64,000 nt of DNA, taken from Plasmodiophora brassicae (Eukaryota; Endomyxa; Phytomyxea; Plasmodiophorida; Plasmodiophoridae). The stretch covers positions 310,001 to 374,000 of the forward strand of contig JASFAU010000010.1 in the NCBI GenBank assembly GCA_039704465.1, read 5' to 3'. Position numbers and translations under genes: made by a program. Every line of letters begins with the position of its first letter. Within the stretch, counting starts at the first letter, position 1. Positions 12,197-22,699 of the stretch are shown in pieces. Below the pieces are notes generated by a model. The model was not told the DNA's origin, did no database searches, and saw nothing but the letters and a program-made list of their open reading frames with translations.

Positions 12197-12826
12197 ATGG
12201 CGATTATGTCGGCGTTCCGGAAGCTCCAGGAGGGTAGCATTGTTCGCAGCAACTCCATGCCGTTGACCGCAAGCCAGCCGCCAGCGCCCCGCGCTGTCGA
12301 ATGCGTCGTCTTTCAACAGCAGCAACGCCAGCAGCCTGTGTTGCCGACCCCCGTCAAGAAGGCCAGCCTGTCAGCTGAACCCGTGATTGTCGTCAAGGCA
12401 TCGCCTCCCATCACTCTCATGCCCTGGATGGTAGTCCGCGACGTTAGATGGCCGTCCCCGATCTAATGGAATCTGGCGCAGACAATGGTGAACGCATGGA
12501 TCCCTCAACCTGTCGTGGTACCTACCGGAGGCGAATGCACGCCTTTGCGACCTGTTCAAGTTATGACGGCACGACGCCCGTCGACGCCGGGGAACCGGTC
12601 ACGGCCGGCGACAGCCAGTGGGGGCTCCGCTGCGAAGAGAACCGTGACGTACCCGTGCAAGCTCTGCAAGAGCGTGTTCAGCAGAAAGGATCACCTCCGG
12701 CGACACGTCCTGATCCACACTGGCGAGCGCTCTCTGGAATGCGACGTCTGCAAGTCCCGCTTCGCCCGCCAGGACCACCTCCTCCGTCACCGAAGGGTCC
12801 ACTTCAATAACAAGCCCGTAGGATAG
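12197..12826 (+). CDS. Two-finger C2H2 zinc-finger protein
   Basis: Exons 12197-12430 and 12482-12826 (192 aa). The intron is 51 nt (GTAGTC...GCGCAG). The C-terminus holds two adjacent C2H2 fingers, YPCKLCKSVFSRKDHLRRHVLIH and a second of the form C-D-V-C-x12-H-x3-H, joined by a TGERSLE linker typical of DNA-binding fingers. The preceding 110 residues are low-complexity (Gln, Pro, Ser, Val) with no domain, as in many transcription factors. Role as a sequence-specific transcription regulator is inferred from the fingers; target unknown. The start is the ATG of MAIMSAF; a second ATG follows three codons later. Confidence 0.75.
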
Positions 12827-12940
12827 AGCGGGCCGCCCAAATGAAACGTTATCAATCCATTCAGTCGTATCGGGGACATCGGGTGAACGCCGCGTCGTCT
12901 ACCTACAATAGGTAGAGCCTTTGGGGATACTCCGGGCGAA

Positions 12941-14143
12941 TTATATTGGTTTCGGCGCGGCTGTGGACAGTCGAGGCACCGGAACAGCATCCAGCTGTTG
13001 AAGGTTCGGCAGGGCTAATGGCACGATGGTCTTGTAGTCACACGTAGTGCAGAGAGGGTTCCATTCGAGATAGACGGTCTGAAGCTGGGGCAACTGCCGC
13101 AGTTCTGAGAGCACCTCGTCAATATCGGTGAGCTCTGACGCAGGTCGTGTTAGTTCGGGCCAGAGGATGCAGTCGGATGGGTGAATTACGATTCTGGTTG
13201 GCCCAGAGCTCTTCGAGCATTTTCAGACGCCCAATTCCTGTCAGACGCTCGATGCGGTTCGCGCTAATGTCGAGGGTCACAAGGTTTATCAGTGTACCCA
13301 GCCCATCACAGGACGTTATCGCGTTGTGGCCCAGATACAGCTCCCGCAAATTAGTGAGCGTCGCCAGGCCGTCCCCAATGGACGTCAACCGATTACTCTA
13401 CAGCATGAAAATTAGCCTGGAGACATATGCGGGGATGTAGCAAACACGACCTGAATGTCAAGGACAGCCAGGTTCGTCAGCTCTGACACGTTTTCGATTG
13501 CTTCGATTTTGTTCTTGCCCAACCTGGCAGCGATCAGCAGGCACATGTCGTAACGGAAATAAACCAGCGTAATTCACCAGAGCGACGTCAAAGTCTTCCC
13601 GAGGCAGTTCACGTTTTCGATGCACCTGATGCGGTTGTCACCGAGCTCGAGCTGGACAAGCGAATCCAGGCCGTCCAGGTGCGCGATTGTCGTAATCTGG
13701 ACCAGCAGGCGACGTCAGGGCACGTTCATGCGTAAGCGAATTCCAGGGACCTTATTTTTGACCAGGAACAGGTCACGAAGCGAATGCAGATTGCCCAGTC
13801 CTTCAATCTTGCGTACGCCGTTGAACGACAGGTCGAGGACGCGCAGGTTGGTAAAATTGTCCAGGTGACTGATGCGCTCGATCGAATTGATATACAGGTC
13901 AAGATGCTCGATACGCGACGCGATCTCGTCGGGCAACGCCGGTATCTCCACTATCATGTTCTGGCGCAGGACAACCGTCTGCCAGCCGCGTCAGCCTGCA
14001 GCGCTAGAGTCGTCCCACCCCCCTCTCCCAGCCGGGCACACCTTCGGCAACGACGTGACCCGCGTCAGATCCGGGAACTCTGTCAACCGCTCGTTGATCA
14101 ACGACAACTCGTCGTTGCCGCCGTCCTCGTCGTCGCCCACCAT
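12941..14143 (-). CDS. SDS22: SDS22-like PP1 regulatory subunit (leucine-rich repeats)
   Basis: Exons from the 5' end: 14143-14042, 13978-13751, 13696-13578, 13523-13451, 13397-13190, 13134-12941 (307 aa). Introns are 53-63 nt with CTGAC/CTAAT branch-like sites. The protein is almost entirely 22-residue SDS22-type leucine-rich repeats (LxxLxLxxNxIxxIxxLxxL), e.g. LRELYLGHNAITSCDGLGTL, closing with the LRR-cap segment LQTVYLEWNPL. This family (PPP1R7) binds the catalytic subunit of protein phosphatase 1 and directs it in mitosis. It is slightly shorter than yeast and human forms (338-360) because the acidic N-terminus is brief. It is transcribed head-to-head with the gene at 14448, 304 bp away. 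Confidence 0.9.
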
Positions 14144-14447
14144 CGCCGGCCAGCGTCGAGTCACCGCCTCCAAAAATGCAGCTGGCAACCCCGTCGTCGG
14201 CGCCTCTGACCTGTCACCTGCGCCTGACCGACCAAGCGAGTGGTACGCGCGCCGCAAAGCTCCGCAGAGGGTGTCAGTACAGCTCCTGCCCAGTTCTCCG
14301 TTACTGTCGGGCAGGTGGCCCACGGCAAGCGCGCGGCGTCGGGCGCCGGCACATGTGAACTACAGTGTGGGTTGCGCGCCCTGCCGCCGCCCCGGGAATG
14401 CCACACGTTACGGGCGGGGCTGGTGTCGTCGTGTGGCCGCCGACGGT

Positions 14448-16143
14448 ATGGAGAAGAAGGTGGCGGGCACGCTGACCCGTCGCCGGGACGTGCGCCGCGA
14501 CAGGTTGCAGGTCCTGCTGAACAAGGACGCGCATGGGGCGACGGTCGCGTCTGCCAAGTCGTCGGAGCCGTCGCCGCCGCCCATGCCGAAGGCGCACACG
14601 GTTGACGTCGGTTCGAACCCGTATCGGCCCCGGTCCGTGTTCGCTGGCCTGAACGATTTGTGCAGCAGCGGCGGCGTCCCCGACGCCAGCAGCGATTCCG
14701 AACTCGCGAATGTCGCCAAGTACGTCGGCGCGCGAGCGTAACCTGCATAAGATCTCGCAGAAGTTCGCGTCGATGCGAGCTGTCCCGAATCGGCTACGGG
14801 ACGACGGGACGCCGCTACGTGTACAACGCCAGCAGATGCGTATGCGGACGCCTTCGTAGCGTTAGACTTGTCACGGTCTGACCGTGCTCACTGCACAGTT
14901 GCCAGCACTCGAGCGAACGCTACGCCTAGTGCCAACGACGACAATTCCAGGTCCGTGCTGGGTAGGCCAGTCGTCACGGCGGCCGTTCTGACGTGCCCTG
15001 CTTCCAGGCAGACGTTTACGGGACCCGTCGATGACGATAAAGAGCGCAGTCTGAATCGAATGGGACGGAACCTGTTCGGAAAGATTCAATTCTCCGATCC
15101 CCTCAAGAAATGGAATGCCCGCCGAAGTCGGTAGCTGGACTCGCCACTGGCACCGGCAATGCTAACTGAGCGGCCACGTCCAGAGCACGATCACGGCCTT
15201 CGGATCGATGTCGACACGAACGAACCCGAATCGCACCACATCCCGCAGGTTCGCGAGACGATTGCGTCGATCATGCATACGCTAAAACGTCGCAAACGAG
15301 AAGCCGACAGTGATAGTGCTGAGGAGAGTGTACGTCTCGTCTTGTCAGTGCACATTGTGGCGCTTGTCAACGGACAGCGACAGGAACAAGCGCACGACGA
15401 TGCCAAACCAGAGACGTCGACAATGGAGTTCAAATCACAAGTCGCCCTTGACGCACCAAGTCGGCCAGTTGCAGAATCGCTATAATCGCGAGCTGACGAT
15501 AGTTCAGATGACATTGGTGACGAGAAGGAAGACGAGGACGATGAGGATGCAGATGAAGAGGGCGGTGACAGTATTGTCATGGCAGGAGGCGACACAGTGG
15601 CGCCATCAGTCGTCGCAAGCGCCCCAACGGCAACTGCTCCATTGTCATTGTCACCGGGAGTCGCTTCCGTTGTTCTCGACAATGACTCGCTGACAAAACT
15701 CGAGCTCTTTTCCGAGAGCGCTGCTGCTTCGATCCATGACCTGAATGCTCAGATCGCTGTCATCAATGACGCTCTTGATAAGCTCGGTGACCCCGATGTA
15801 ATTCAAAGCCTACTGCCTGTCATCCAACGGTAGGCCACGCGTTCTGTGAAGGCTTTGCTGGACTATATGGTTATGTTGCAGGTTAGAGCACAGCGTGGAG
15901 CAGATTGAGCCCAGGATGGCGACACTGATCGCTGAATCGGAACGGCGGCAGGCAGAGAAACTGCAAAAGTTAACGCTTGGTTTCAAACGAAGCTTGGACG
16001 CGCTCACAGAGCGGGTCGACGCTAATCAGGCGCGGATCCAGCATAAGGGTGGGCCATCAGCAACAAGCACTATCCAGGAGTACGCTATCTCTTTCTTCGT
16101 CTTAGGTCTGCAGCCCGCCATCCTCTCCTGTACCTCGGCCTGA
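14448..16143 (+). CDS. Acidic coiled-coil protein, unknown
   Basis: Model: 14448-14711, 14761-14839, 14899-15126, 15184-15329, 15378-15459, 15508-15829, 15882-16143 (460 aa). I do not recognise the family. It begins basic, has a short motif LFGKIQFSDPLKKW in the middle, an acidic stretch (EKEDEDDEDADEEGGD), then a helical, coiled-coil-like C-terminal third (SIHDLNAQIAVINDALDKLG, then repeated E/Q/L heptads). Introns are 48-59 nt; the fourth (15330-15377) is in frame and could be retained. The C-terminus is uncertain: a further intron at 16081-16119 would give a Lys/Arg-rich tail instead. A nuclear or cytoskeletal structural role is only a guess. Confidence 0.6.
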
Positions 16144-16440
16144 GTCCTGCATAGGACTGTCTACGCTGCTGATGCCATTCGGGTACGTGTACCAGATGGC
16201 CACGAGCCAATGCCAGAAACGCAAACGAAAGCCCGCGAGGGAACCTCGGGCCTACCGGCGTCGAAAAGGGTCACAGTAAACGGGAAATAATGACATGTCA
16301 TACCCACTGGAGCACGGTAGGGCGGGGTTGAAGCCCAGTCTACGTAGCACATCCCGGGTTGTACCATCTGCAACCTTGCTCTTGAACAGAATCGACCTTC
16401 CCACTACTTCCGTGTATCACAGGGGAACCCGACAAGTTCT

Positions 16441-16525
16441 GCGAGGATGCCCGAGTTGGTCTAAGGGGTCCGACTCAAGATCGGATATTCTTCGGAATGC
16501 GCGGGTTCAAATCCCGTTCCTCGCA
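16441..16525 (+). tRNA. trnL-CAA: tRNA-Leu (CAA), copy 1
   Basis: 85-nt class II tRNA. Acceptor stem GCGAGGA pairs with TCCTCGC and the discriminator is A. The anticodon stem TCCGA/TCGGA encloses loop CTCAAGA, anticodon CAA (codon TTG). A long variable arm (TATTCTTCGGAATGCG region) precedes the T arm CGGGTTCAAATCCCG, which also serves as the Pol III B box. No intron. Confidence 0.95.
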
Positions 16526-16529
16526 TCCG

Positions 16530-16536
16530 TTTTTTT
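16530..16536 (+). terminator. Pol III T-run terminator
   Basis: Seven T residues four bases after the tRNA 3' end, the standard Pol III stop signal. Confidence 0.75.
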
Positions 16537-16857
16537 GTCAAATCACTGCCGCGACAAGCAAGCGGCACCCGATTACCCGTAGGTATCCTGGGGCAGTTCG
16601 ACCTTGAAACTTCCCGTTCATGCATCGGATGGGTTGCGATCTGCGGATGGAACGGACCTGATCTGGATTTTCACTTCTGACTCGGTCAACACAACCCGAA
16701 GGTGCGAAGCGTGCACAGTCAATGGCGGCCGGGTGCACTCTATATAGTTTCAACAACGTATGCCATCCTGAGTCTTCAGCCTGCAGCATGAGCAGCCGGA
16801 GCAGGACAAGGCGGAGCAGCAGGTCAATGTTAACCGTCGAGGAAAAAAGGTCGCGAC

Positions 16858-16861
16858 AAAA
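16858..16861 (-). terminator. Short Pol III T-run
   Basis: TTTT on the minus strand two bases after copy 2 of the tRNA. It is the minimal length for Pol III termination, weaker than that of copy 1. Confidence 0.4.
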
Positions 16862-16863
16862 GA

Positions 16864-16948
16864 GATGCGAGGAACGGGATTTGAACCCGCGCATTCCGAA
16901 GAATATCCGATCTTGAGTCGGACCCCTTAGACCAACTCGGGCATCCTC
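16864..16948 (-). tRNA. trnL-CAA: tRNA-Leu (CAA), copy 2
   Basis: Exact reverse-complement copy of the tRNA at 16441-16525, identical over all 85 positions, also preceded by GAGTTCT (copy 1: AAGTTCT). The two genes point at each other across 338 bp. Confidence 0.95.
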
Positions 16949-17206
16949 GCAGAACTCGGTCCTGACCATTGCCATCCGCCGCTATTATAGGAATACGGTG
17001 TTGTGATGAAACCAATATGATTCAGAACGCACTGACATCGTTGAATGCGGTAGGCAGTACACGTAGACCTGCTGGCAGTGTGCTGGGTATTATATACACT
17101 GATGGGAGCGGGTGGCCCGGCCGACTGTTACCTGGCCGTGAACGCCTAAAGGACGATGCTGACGTACGTCATCGTCCACTGGAAACATTGTTACAGTGGT
17201 CTTGTA

Positions 17207-19420
17207 TCAAAAGCAGCCAGTTGCTGTCTCAACTCCATGCACGTCCGGAAATCGGTCAGCCTCACCATAGAAGGATCGGTGCGTATCGCGCGATAGCTTG
17301 CCCTGGAGATCGACGGACGGCGCCCGCCCGCACAAGGCCGCGTTCGCAGCCAACCGAACACAGCGGACGTCGTCATTCGACAACGACTGCAGGACGCAGA
17401 GAGCATCAACAGAGGTGGTGTCACGGTCGTCACCCTGTAGTGCGACAATCAGCCGTATACCGTTCAACTTCACGTCCTCATCCATCTCGCCCGGCAGGTT
17501 CATGATAACCGCGTTCAGCCCGCAGCGAACGAGCGCCACCTGGTCCAGGAACACTGAGCGACATGGTGATGACAGCATGTCGGCCATTGCCAACAATGCT
17601 TCGGCGCGAACCGATGGTTCATCGTGGCTCGCGGCCGCATCCACTACGCGTGGCGCGTATTGCGACACGATCGAAGTCGAACAGGTAACCGTAGCGGCAA
17701 CTCGTGCAGCACGAATCGCTGCAACAGCGATATCGGCGTCGGCGTCAGCCGTGATGCACTGAAGCACCGAATTGATCAAGTCTGGGACACGGTTCACGAT
17801 GGACGGGATACAGAGCGGTATGCCACCAAGAAGCGTCCAAGCGTGTACCGATGGTGGCCTGCGCACGAACACGGTACGCAGGGGCTCGAGCAGCCAGTCC
17901 TCTGCTGCCAGAACAGGCGACACGCCCCAGTGCGTAAGAACGTCAATTGCCAATACCTGGCAACTGTCGACACAGACGCAGAATCAGCGGTTGGTGCAAG
18001 CTGACGACGATACCGTCTGCGCGTACTGTGCGAACGATGCACTGGTGAGCGCGTCGACGACGAGTCCGGCGCAGCGACCCGTCAGATGATGCGGAAGGTC
18101 TGATAGAACACCAACGTCAATGGACATCAGACACCGGAGACAGGACGCCAGGCAGCCGCGTGCTTGTAGACCGGGTACGATCAGGCCTAATGATGGGTGC
18201 AGGAACCGTAAATCAGGGCCGTTGCCGAGGAAGGTTTGCACAGCACCTACGCTCCATCGCCACCTGCAATCGCTCAACGGTATCCAGCCAGTCCGGCAGG
18301 CAGGGGCATATGAGTGCTGGGTGCCGCGACAGGCCGGCCACGACAAGATCAAACAGGTCTGCGGGCGTGTCGATCCTCGCCATGCAGGACGCCACGTAAA
18401 TGCTGCCCTGCAACGCTGGTGTCAAGTGACGAGCGCAGGGCAGGCGCCAGTGGCGTACTGTGGCGTTGCTGTCGGTAACAGATCGACGGACCATGTCCAC
18501 GATCCGGGATCCAACATCTCTGTCGATCAGGTCCCCGTTCGCTAACGCTCGTAGGACGTCGTAGGCCGATGAGCGCTCGCGCTGGCTACAGGCGACTTCG
18601 GCGACGCGAAACACCTGCGCAGGGCATTGGGCAAAGGACACCGATCAGGAACAGGCACGGAGGGGGACCTACCAGGTCGTATTTCTTGATGGCGTCAACG
18701 CCTTTCGCGGTCTTCATCAGCAGGCGAACGGTCTCCAGCGACGCGTCGACCGACTGGTCGTCACGCAAGGCCTCGTGAAGCGACAGCTCGACATCGGCCC
18801 CGATCAGCGCCGCCGCCAGCGCCGCCGCCTGTTCGCGAACATACCAGCTGGGATCCGCGAACGCATCACGACAGAGTTCGGCGATTTGCGGCCAGGCAGC
18901 AGCAGGGCGGTGCAGGGACGGGACGATGGCGCCGAGCGCCTCGAAGGCGGCGCAGCGGACCCGGGGGTGCATGCCGTCGACATCGGCCTTGTACGTACAG
19001 AACGGCAGGACGCGGTCAACGATGCCGACGATCGGTTCGGGCAGGCGGCAGCAGTGCCGAGCGATGCACGCGAGCAGACGCAGGCATCCTGCGGCACGGT
19101 AGACGTCAGCGCGTTTGACGGGAAGCGATCGCAACGGGTCACCTGCGGCGACGCGTGCGTCGCTGTGCACGAACCCGGCCTGGATGATGTCGATCGGGGT
19201 GCACCGATCAACGACGGCCTCGGCGCCGTGCCTGGCGCACAGCTAACAACGCGATCTGGTCAGTACGCATGGGGGGCGGGGCGGCCAGCATCACTGCGCC
19301 TACGTCGTCGAACCAGGCGACAACCTTCTCGAACCAGGTATCGTCGCATTCGCGGACGGGCGCACACAGGACCAGCAGGAGGCGCTGGCGCACGGCGGCC
19401 AGCTGCTCCACGTTCGTCAT
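17207..19420 (-). CDS. HEAT/armadillo-repeat protein
   Basis: Exons from the 5' end: 19420-19241, 19179-18673, 18614-18251, 18186-18014, 17956-17207 (657 aa). The protein is a chain of paired hydrophobic helices with HEAT-like turns (HPRVRCAAFEALGAIVPSL, DEPSVRAEALLAMADML, DDVRCVRLAANAAL). No catalytic domain is visible. HEAT proteins are scaffolds in transport, chromatin or translation complexes; this one is distantly reminiscent of HEATR6, but I cannot assign it. Introns are 57-64 nt. The 61-nt first intron (GTGCGC...ATCCAG) is needed to keep frame. The last exon is long and I saw no reason to split it. Confidence 0.7.
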
Positions 19421-19519
19421 GCGACGCAGTTTACGCGCAGCCGCGAAGCCAGGCCAAGGTATGTCTGTAGGTTAGGTGTGGACCACCGTTGTTGCTACAT
19501 GAATAGGTACTAGATCACA

Positions 19520-21594
19520 CTACGCGACCGCCTGCGGTTCGGCGGTGGACGTCAACGACCTGGACGGCGTGGGCTTCGCGGCAGCCGCCATGCGTTTCAG
19601 GATGTGTTCGGGAACGTGCTCGAACGGGACTCGGCAGGTTTGCCCAAGGTGCTGGACCTCCTGAAACAAACGTCAGAGCCGGGTTCACAGCGCGCAGTGC
19701 CTTGACGCTGCGTACCAGGATGCCTCTACTGGATTCGCGGCCGACGACGACGACGAACGGGAACCCGACCAGGTCGACCTCTTTGAACTTGCGCCCGATT
19801 TGGATCAGGGGGCGGTCGTCGAGCACGACCTCGCCGCGAAGTTCGGGGAGCATCTGCAGACGGTCGTAGGTCGCCTGGGCTGCGTCCAGCTGCAGGTTGG
19901 TACCAGCTGCCAAGATGGCCACTTTGTATGGCGCGATCGGCAGTGGCCAGCGGATCCCTTTCTATATCGACGTTAACGACAAACACGTGACACAAAGCGT
20001 GCGCTCCCGTCCACCCACCTTGAGAGACTCTTCGGTGGCACTTGCTTCTACGACGGCCTGCAGGATTCGAGTCAGGCCAATTCCGTAGCAGCCCATGTTG
20101 AAAGGCAAGTCGTCGCCCAGCTGATCTCTGAACAAGGCAGACAGCTGGACGGAGTACTTGGTTCCCAAGTGGAAGATGTGGCCGATTTCGATGCCGCGCG
20201 TTTCAGCAAGCCGGCCGTGCGCGCACTTCGAGCAGGCATCGCCGCTGACAACTTCCTTGATGGAGCCTTCAATGGTCTTGACGTCAAAGTCGGAGTCGAA
20301 CTCGTCCCCTGTTTCGTGGCACGCCGGATCAAGAAGGATCACAGTGGGGATCGTAACCTCGGCGTCATCGGGGCGCACTTCGATACCACCCAGCAGACGT
20401 TGCACCAACAACGGGTTGACTTCTCGTCCTTCGGGAACGATGGCAACGATTCTACAGTAGTCGGGATCATCCGACGTGAAATTGAATCGCTTCATGTTCG
20501 GCGAAACCTCGACAGGCAACCCAGAGACAGCACGTTCGGCGTTCGCAGCATACCCGCATTTAGGGCACGTAAACAGCCGGTCTTCGCCAGACGGTGACAG
20601 GATGTGGTACTCGTGCGACAGGTTGCCTCCAATGGCACCTGTATCGGCAATGACTTTTTGAACCTTGAAGCACCAACGATGAGACGTGTGCCCGTTCCCA
20701 CAACGGAAGCAATATCTACCGGAATGCCCATCCGGGCGAATATGCGATCGTAGGCGGCTCCAACGGCTTCGTAGGTCTCGACTGACTCCTCGGGCGTATC
20801 GTCAAATGTGTACATGTCCTTGGAACGGGGCACGCGTCAGAAACGGGAACCAGGTCTGAAACGAAATAGAAGACGACGGCCACCTTCATGATGAACTCCC
20901 GACAGCGAAGCAGGCCGAACCGGGGTCGCTTTTCGTCGCGAAACTTGGGGTTGATCTGGTACAGTCGAAGTGGCAGCTGCCGGTACGATGACACCTCCGC
21001 TCCAACCAGCGTCGTGATAGCCTGCACTGACTTAGCCGCTGGCATGCCATGAAACGTCTGCAATCGTCGGCACCTCTTCACAGGTGGGAGCCAAACAGAA
21101 GCTGCCGCCCTTGCGATCCGACAGCTTGAACATCTGCCAGGCAAACCATCAGACAAGGACCTCAGAGCGGATCGGCGGCCCTCGCTTGCCTCCTTTCCCA
21201 TCAGGGACCATCGCCCCGTCTTCTTCCACACGTCCGACCCGCTAATCAGCGGAATATGGATTTGCTGAGCGCCGATGCCATCCAGCTCATCCTTGATGAT
21301 CGCCTTCATTTTCGACAGCGTCCGCATCGCCAACGGCAGCAGCGTATAGATGCCCGACTCCATCTACCACGCGCACGACGATCACACACACACACACCAG
21401 CACTGCTGCCCTGCAACGGGCGGAACCTTGCGAATGAACCCAGCCCGTATCAGCAGCTGGTGGCCGGGCAGGACGGCATCGGCGGGCAGCTCCTTCTGCA
21501 TCGGGGCGAACAGCGACGACATGGAGAGGCGGGGCCGGACGCAGGCCGACGTGGCTACATGACGGACCCCCCGACGCACCGCGGTGCGCACCAT
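19520..21594 (-). CDS. PARS2: Bacterial-type (mitochondrial) prolyl-tRNA synthetase
   Basis: Exons from the 5' end: 21594-21427, 21363-21190, 21133-21074, 21021-20884, 20818-20720, 20663-20019, 19961-19716, 19660-19520 (556 aa). Charges tRNA-Pro. Class II motifs are clear: ELPADAVLPGHQLLIRAGFI at the start, motif 2 [20 protein letters not shown], the TGAIGGNLSHEYH loop, an insertion (editing-type) segment with EIGHIFHLGTKYS, motif 3 CYGIGLTRIL, and a bacterial-type anticodon-binding domain. The first 24 residues (MVRTAVRRGVRHVATSACVR) are a typical mitochondrial presequence, so it should serve organellar translation. The second intron (21134-21189) has a GC-AG boundary; the other six are GT-AG. 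A CACACA microsatellite lies in intron 1. Confidence 0.93.
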
Positions 21595-22044
21595 CACCGC
21601 CACTGCGTCGTTGCTGCAGCCTGCAGCCACACCGACTGTACCTCTACCAGTCACCTGTCGTGGTCGCTGCGCAAAACCGTAACGACAACGGCAATTGGCT
21701 GACAACGCACACCCTGACACGCTCGAGCTGGGTCGAACTGCTGCTGAAGTGGTTCGCGTGTTCCGGCAGCAGTTGTCACGTGGCGCACAGTGGGTTTGCG
21801 TGCGCGCGCCTACCAATACCGATGTCAGGCGGTGTGTTGAGTCATGACGTGCGCATCGATGAGCGGGAGTCATTGGCGCGGAGTCGGGGCGCATGCCCCC
21901 CATGTGTGTGGCTGCGAGCAGCGACCCATTATTAATTGTTTGATCAAACACCAAGTCCTATTATTTTATAATCCGGTTATTATTCTGTTGCTTGCTTGAA
22001 TTCCGCTAAAGGGCGCCTTCAACCCAATCGTTCTTTCGTCAACG
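21595..22044. other. Divergent promoter region, ProRS / Zn2Cys6 gene
   Basis: 450 bp between two divergent start codons. The half near 22000 is A/T-rich (TATTATTTTATAATCCGG at 21959-21976), a plausible core-promoter zone for the Zn2Cys6 gene. No gene or RNA recognised. Confidence 0.4.
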
Positions 22045-22572
22045 ATGAACAGCACGCATGCGTTCTACTCGAACCCGATCCCGTTCGCGAGCGAACATCA
22101 CCCGACCATGGCTGGATTCGCGCCGTACGAAAACGCGCAGGTCATGCAGAACGCCATCGTCGTGCAAGCGCCGATGGTGTTCGCTGCCGACGACCAGGGC
22201 TCGTTCGCGATGTCCCCGGTGAAGGTGCGCAAGCCCAAGACGCGCTGCGCCTGTGTCCCCTGCGTCAGGGCCAAGACGGCATGCGAGGAACGTCGCCCTT
22301 GCCGGCGATGCATCCGGTTGAACCTTCAGCACAGCTGTGTAAACCGCCCTGAAGGTCCCCACCGGAAAAAGTTCCTGACGGATCCTGCACCATTCGCCGT
22401 GGTGCAACCAACGGCCATCCGGTGCCCATCGACGTCGGTGCAACCCAAGCTTCCGACGGGCAGCCGGGCCAACATCCAGGGAACGCTCTTCTGGACCCCT
22501 GTGAAACGGGAACGCTACCGTGCTGCTCAAGAAGGTCAAGCAGCTACATTTGCACAGCAGACATGTAAATAG
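22045..22572 (+). CDS. Zn2Cys6 binuclear-cluster protein
   Basis: Single exon, 175 aa. Residues about 68-100 carry CVPCVRAKTACEERRPCRRC followed by a last Cys, giving the spacing C-x2-C-x6-C-x5-C-x2-C-x8-C, the GAL4-type zinc cluster, with basic residues (RAKTAC) inside the loop as in DNA-binding members. The N-terminal 60 residues are Met/Ala/Pro/Gln-rich and the C-terminus is basic. Such factors are best known from fungi but also occur in other protists; transcriptional role is inferred. There is no fungal middle-homology domain, and the protein is far shorter than most fungal members. Confidence 0.75.
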   Translation: MNSTHAFYSNPIPFASEHHPTMAGFAPYENAQVMQNAIVVQAPMVFAADDQGSFAMSPVKVRKPKTRCACVPCVRAKTACEERRPCRRCIRLNLQHSCVNRPEGPHRKKFLTDPAPFAVVQPTAIRCPSTSVQPKLPTGSRANIQGTLFWTPVKRERYRAAQEGQAATFAQQTCK

Positions 22573-22699
22573 CCTCTATAGCCATACAGGGTACCCAATG
22601 TTGTTTCGAATCAATATTAAGGTGCACGTTTGTATGAATGCTGAGTACTGTTAGATAACGTCTAGGTCCAGTGAGAGAAGAATGTGACAACAGACCCGC

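Noticed and set aside
13872..14741. 289-codon plus-strand ORF starting at 13872
   Set aside because: Its first two-thirds is antisense to SDS22 and promoter; only the part from 14448 is coding (exon 1 of the coiled-coil gene), which then splices at 14712.
18775..19470. 231-codon plus-strand ORF
   Set aside because: Antisense to exons 1-2 of the HEAT gene, Arg/Gly/Ala-rich with no domain.
21380..21395. CA dinucleotide run as a regulatory element
   Set aside because: Short microsatellite inside the first ProRS intron; nothing links it to regulation.
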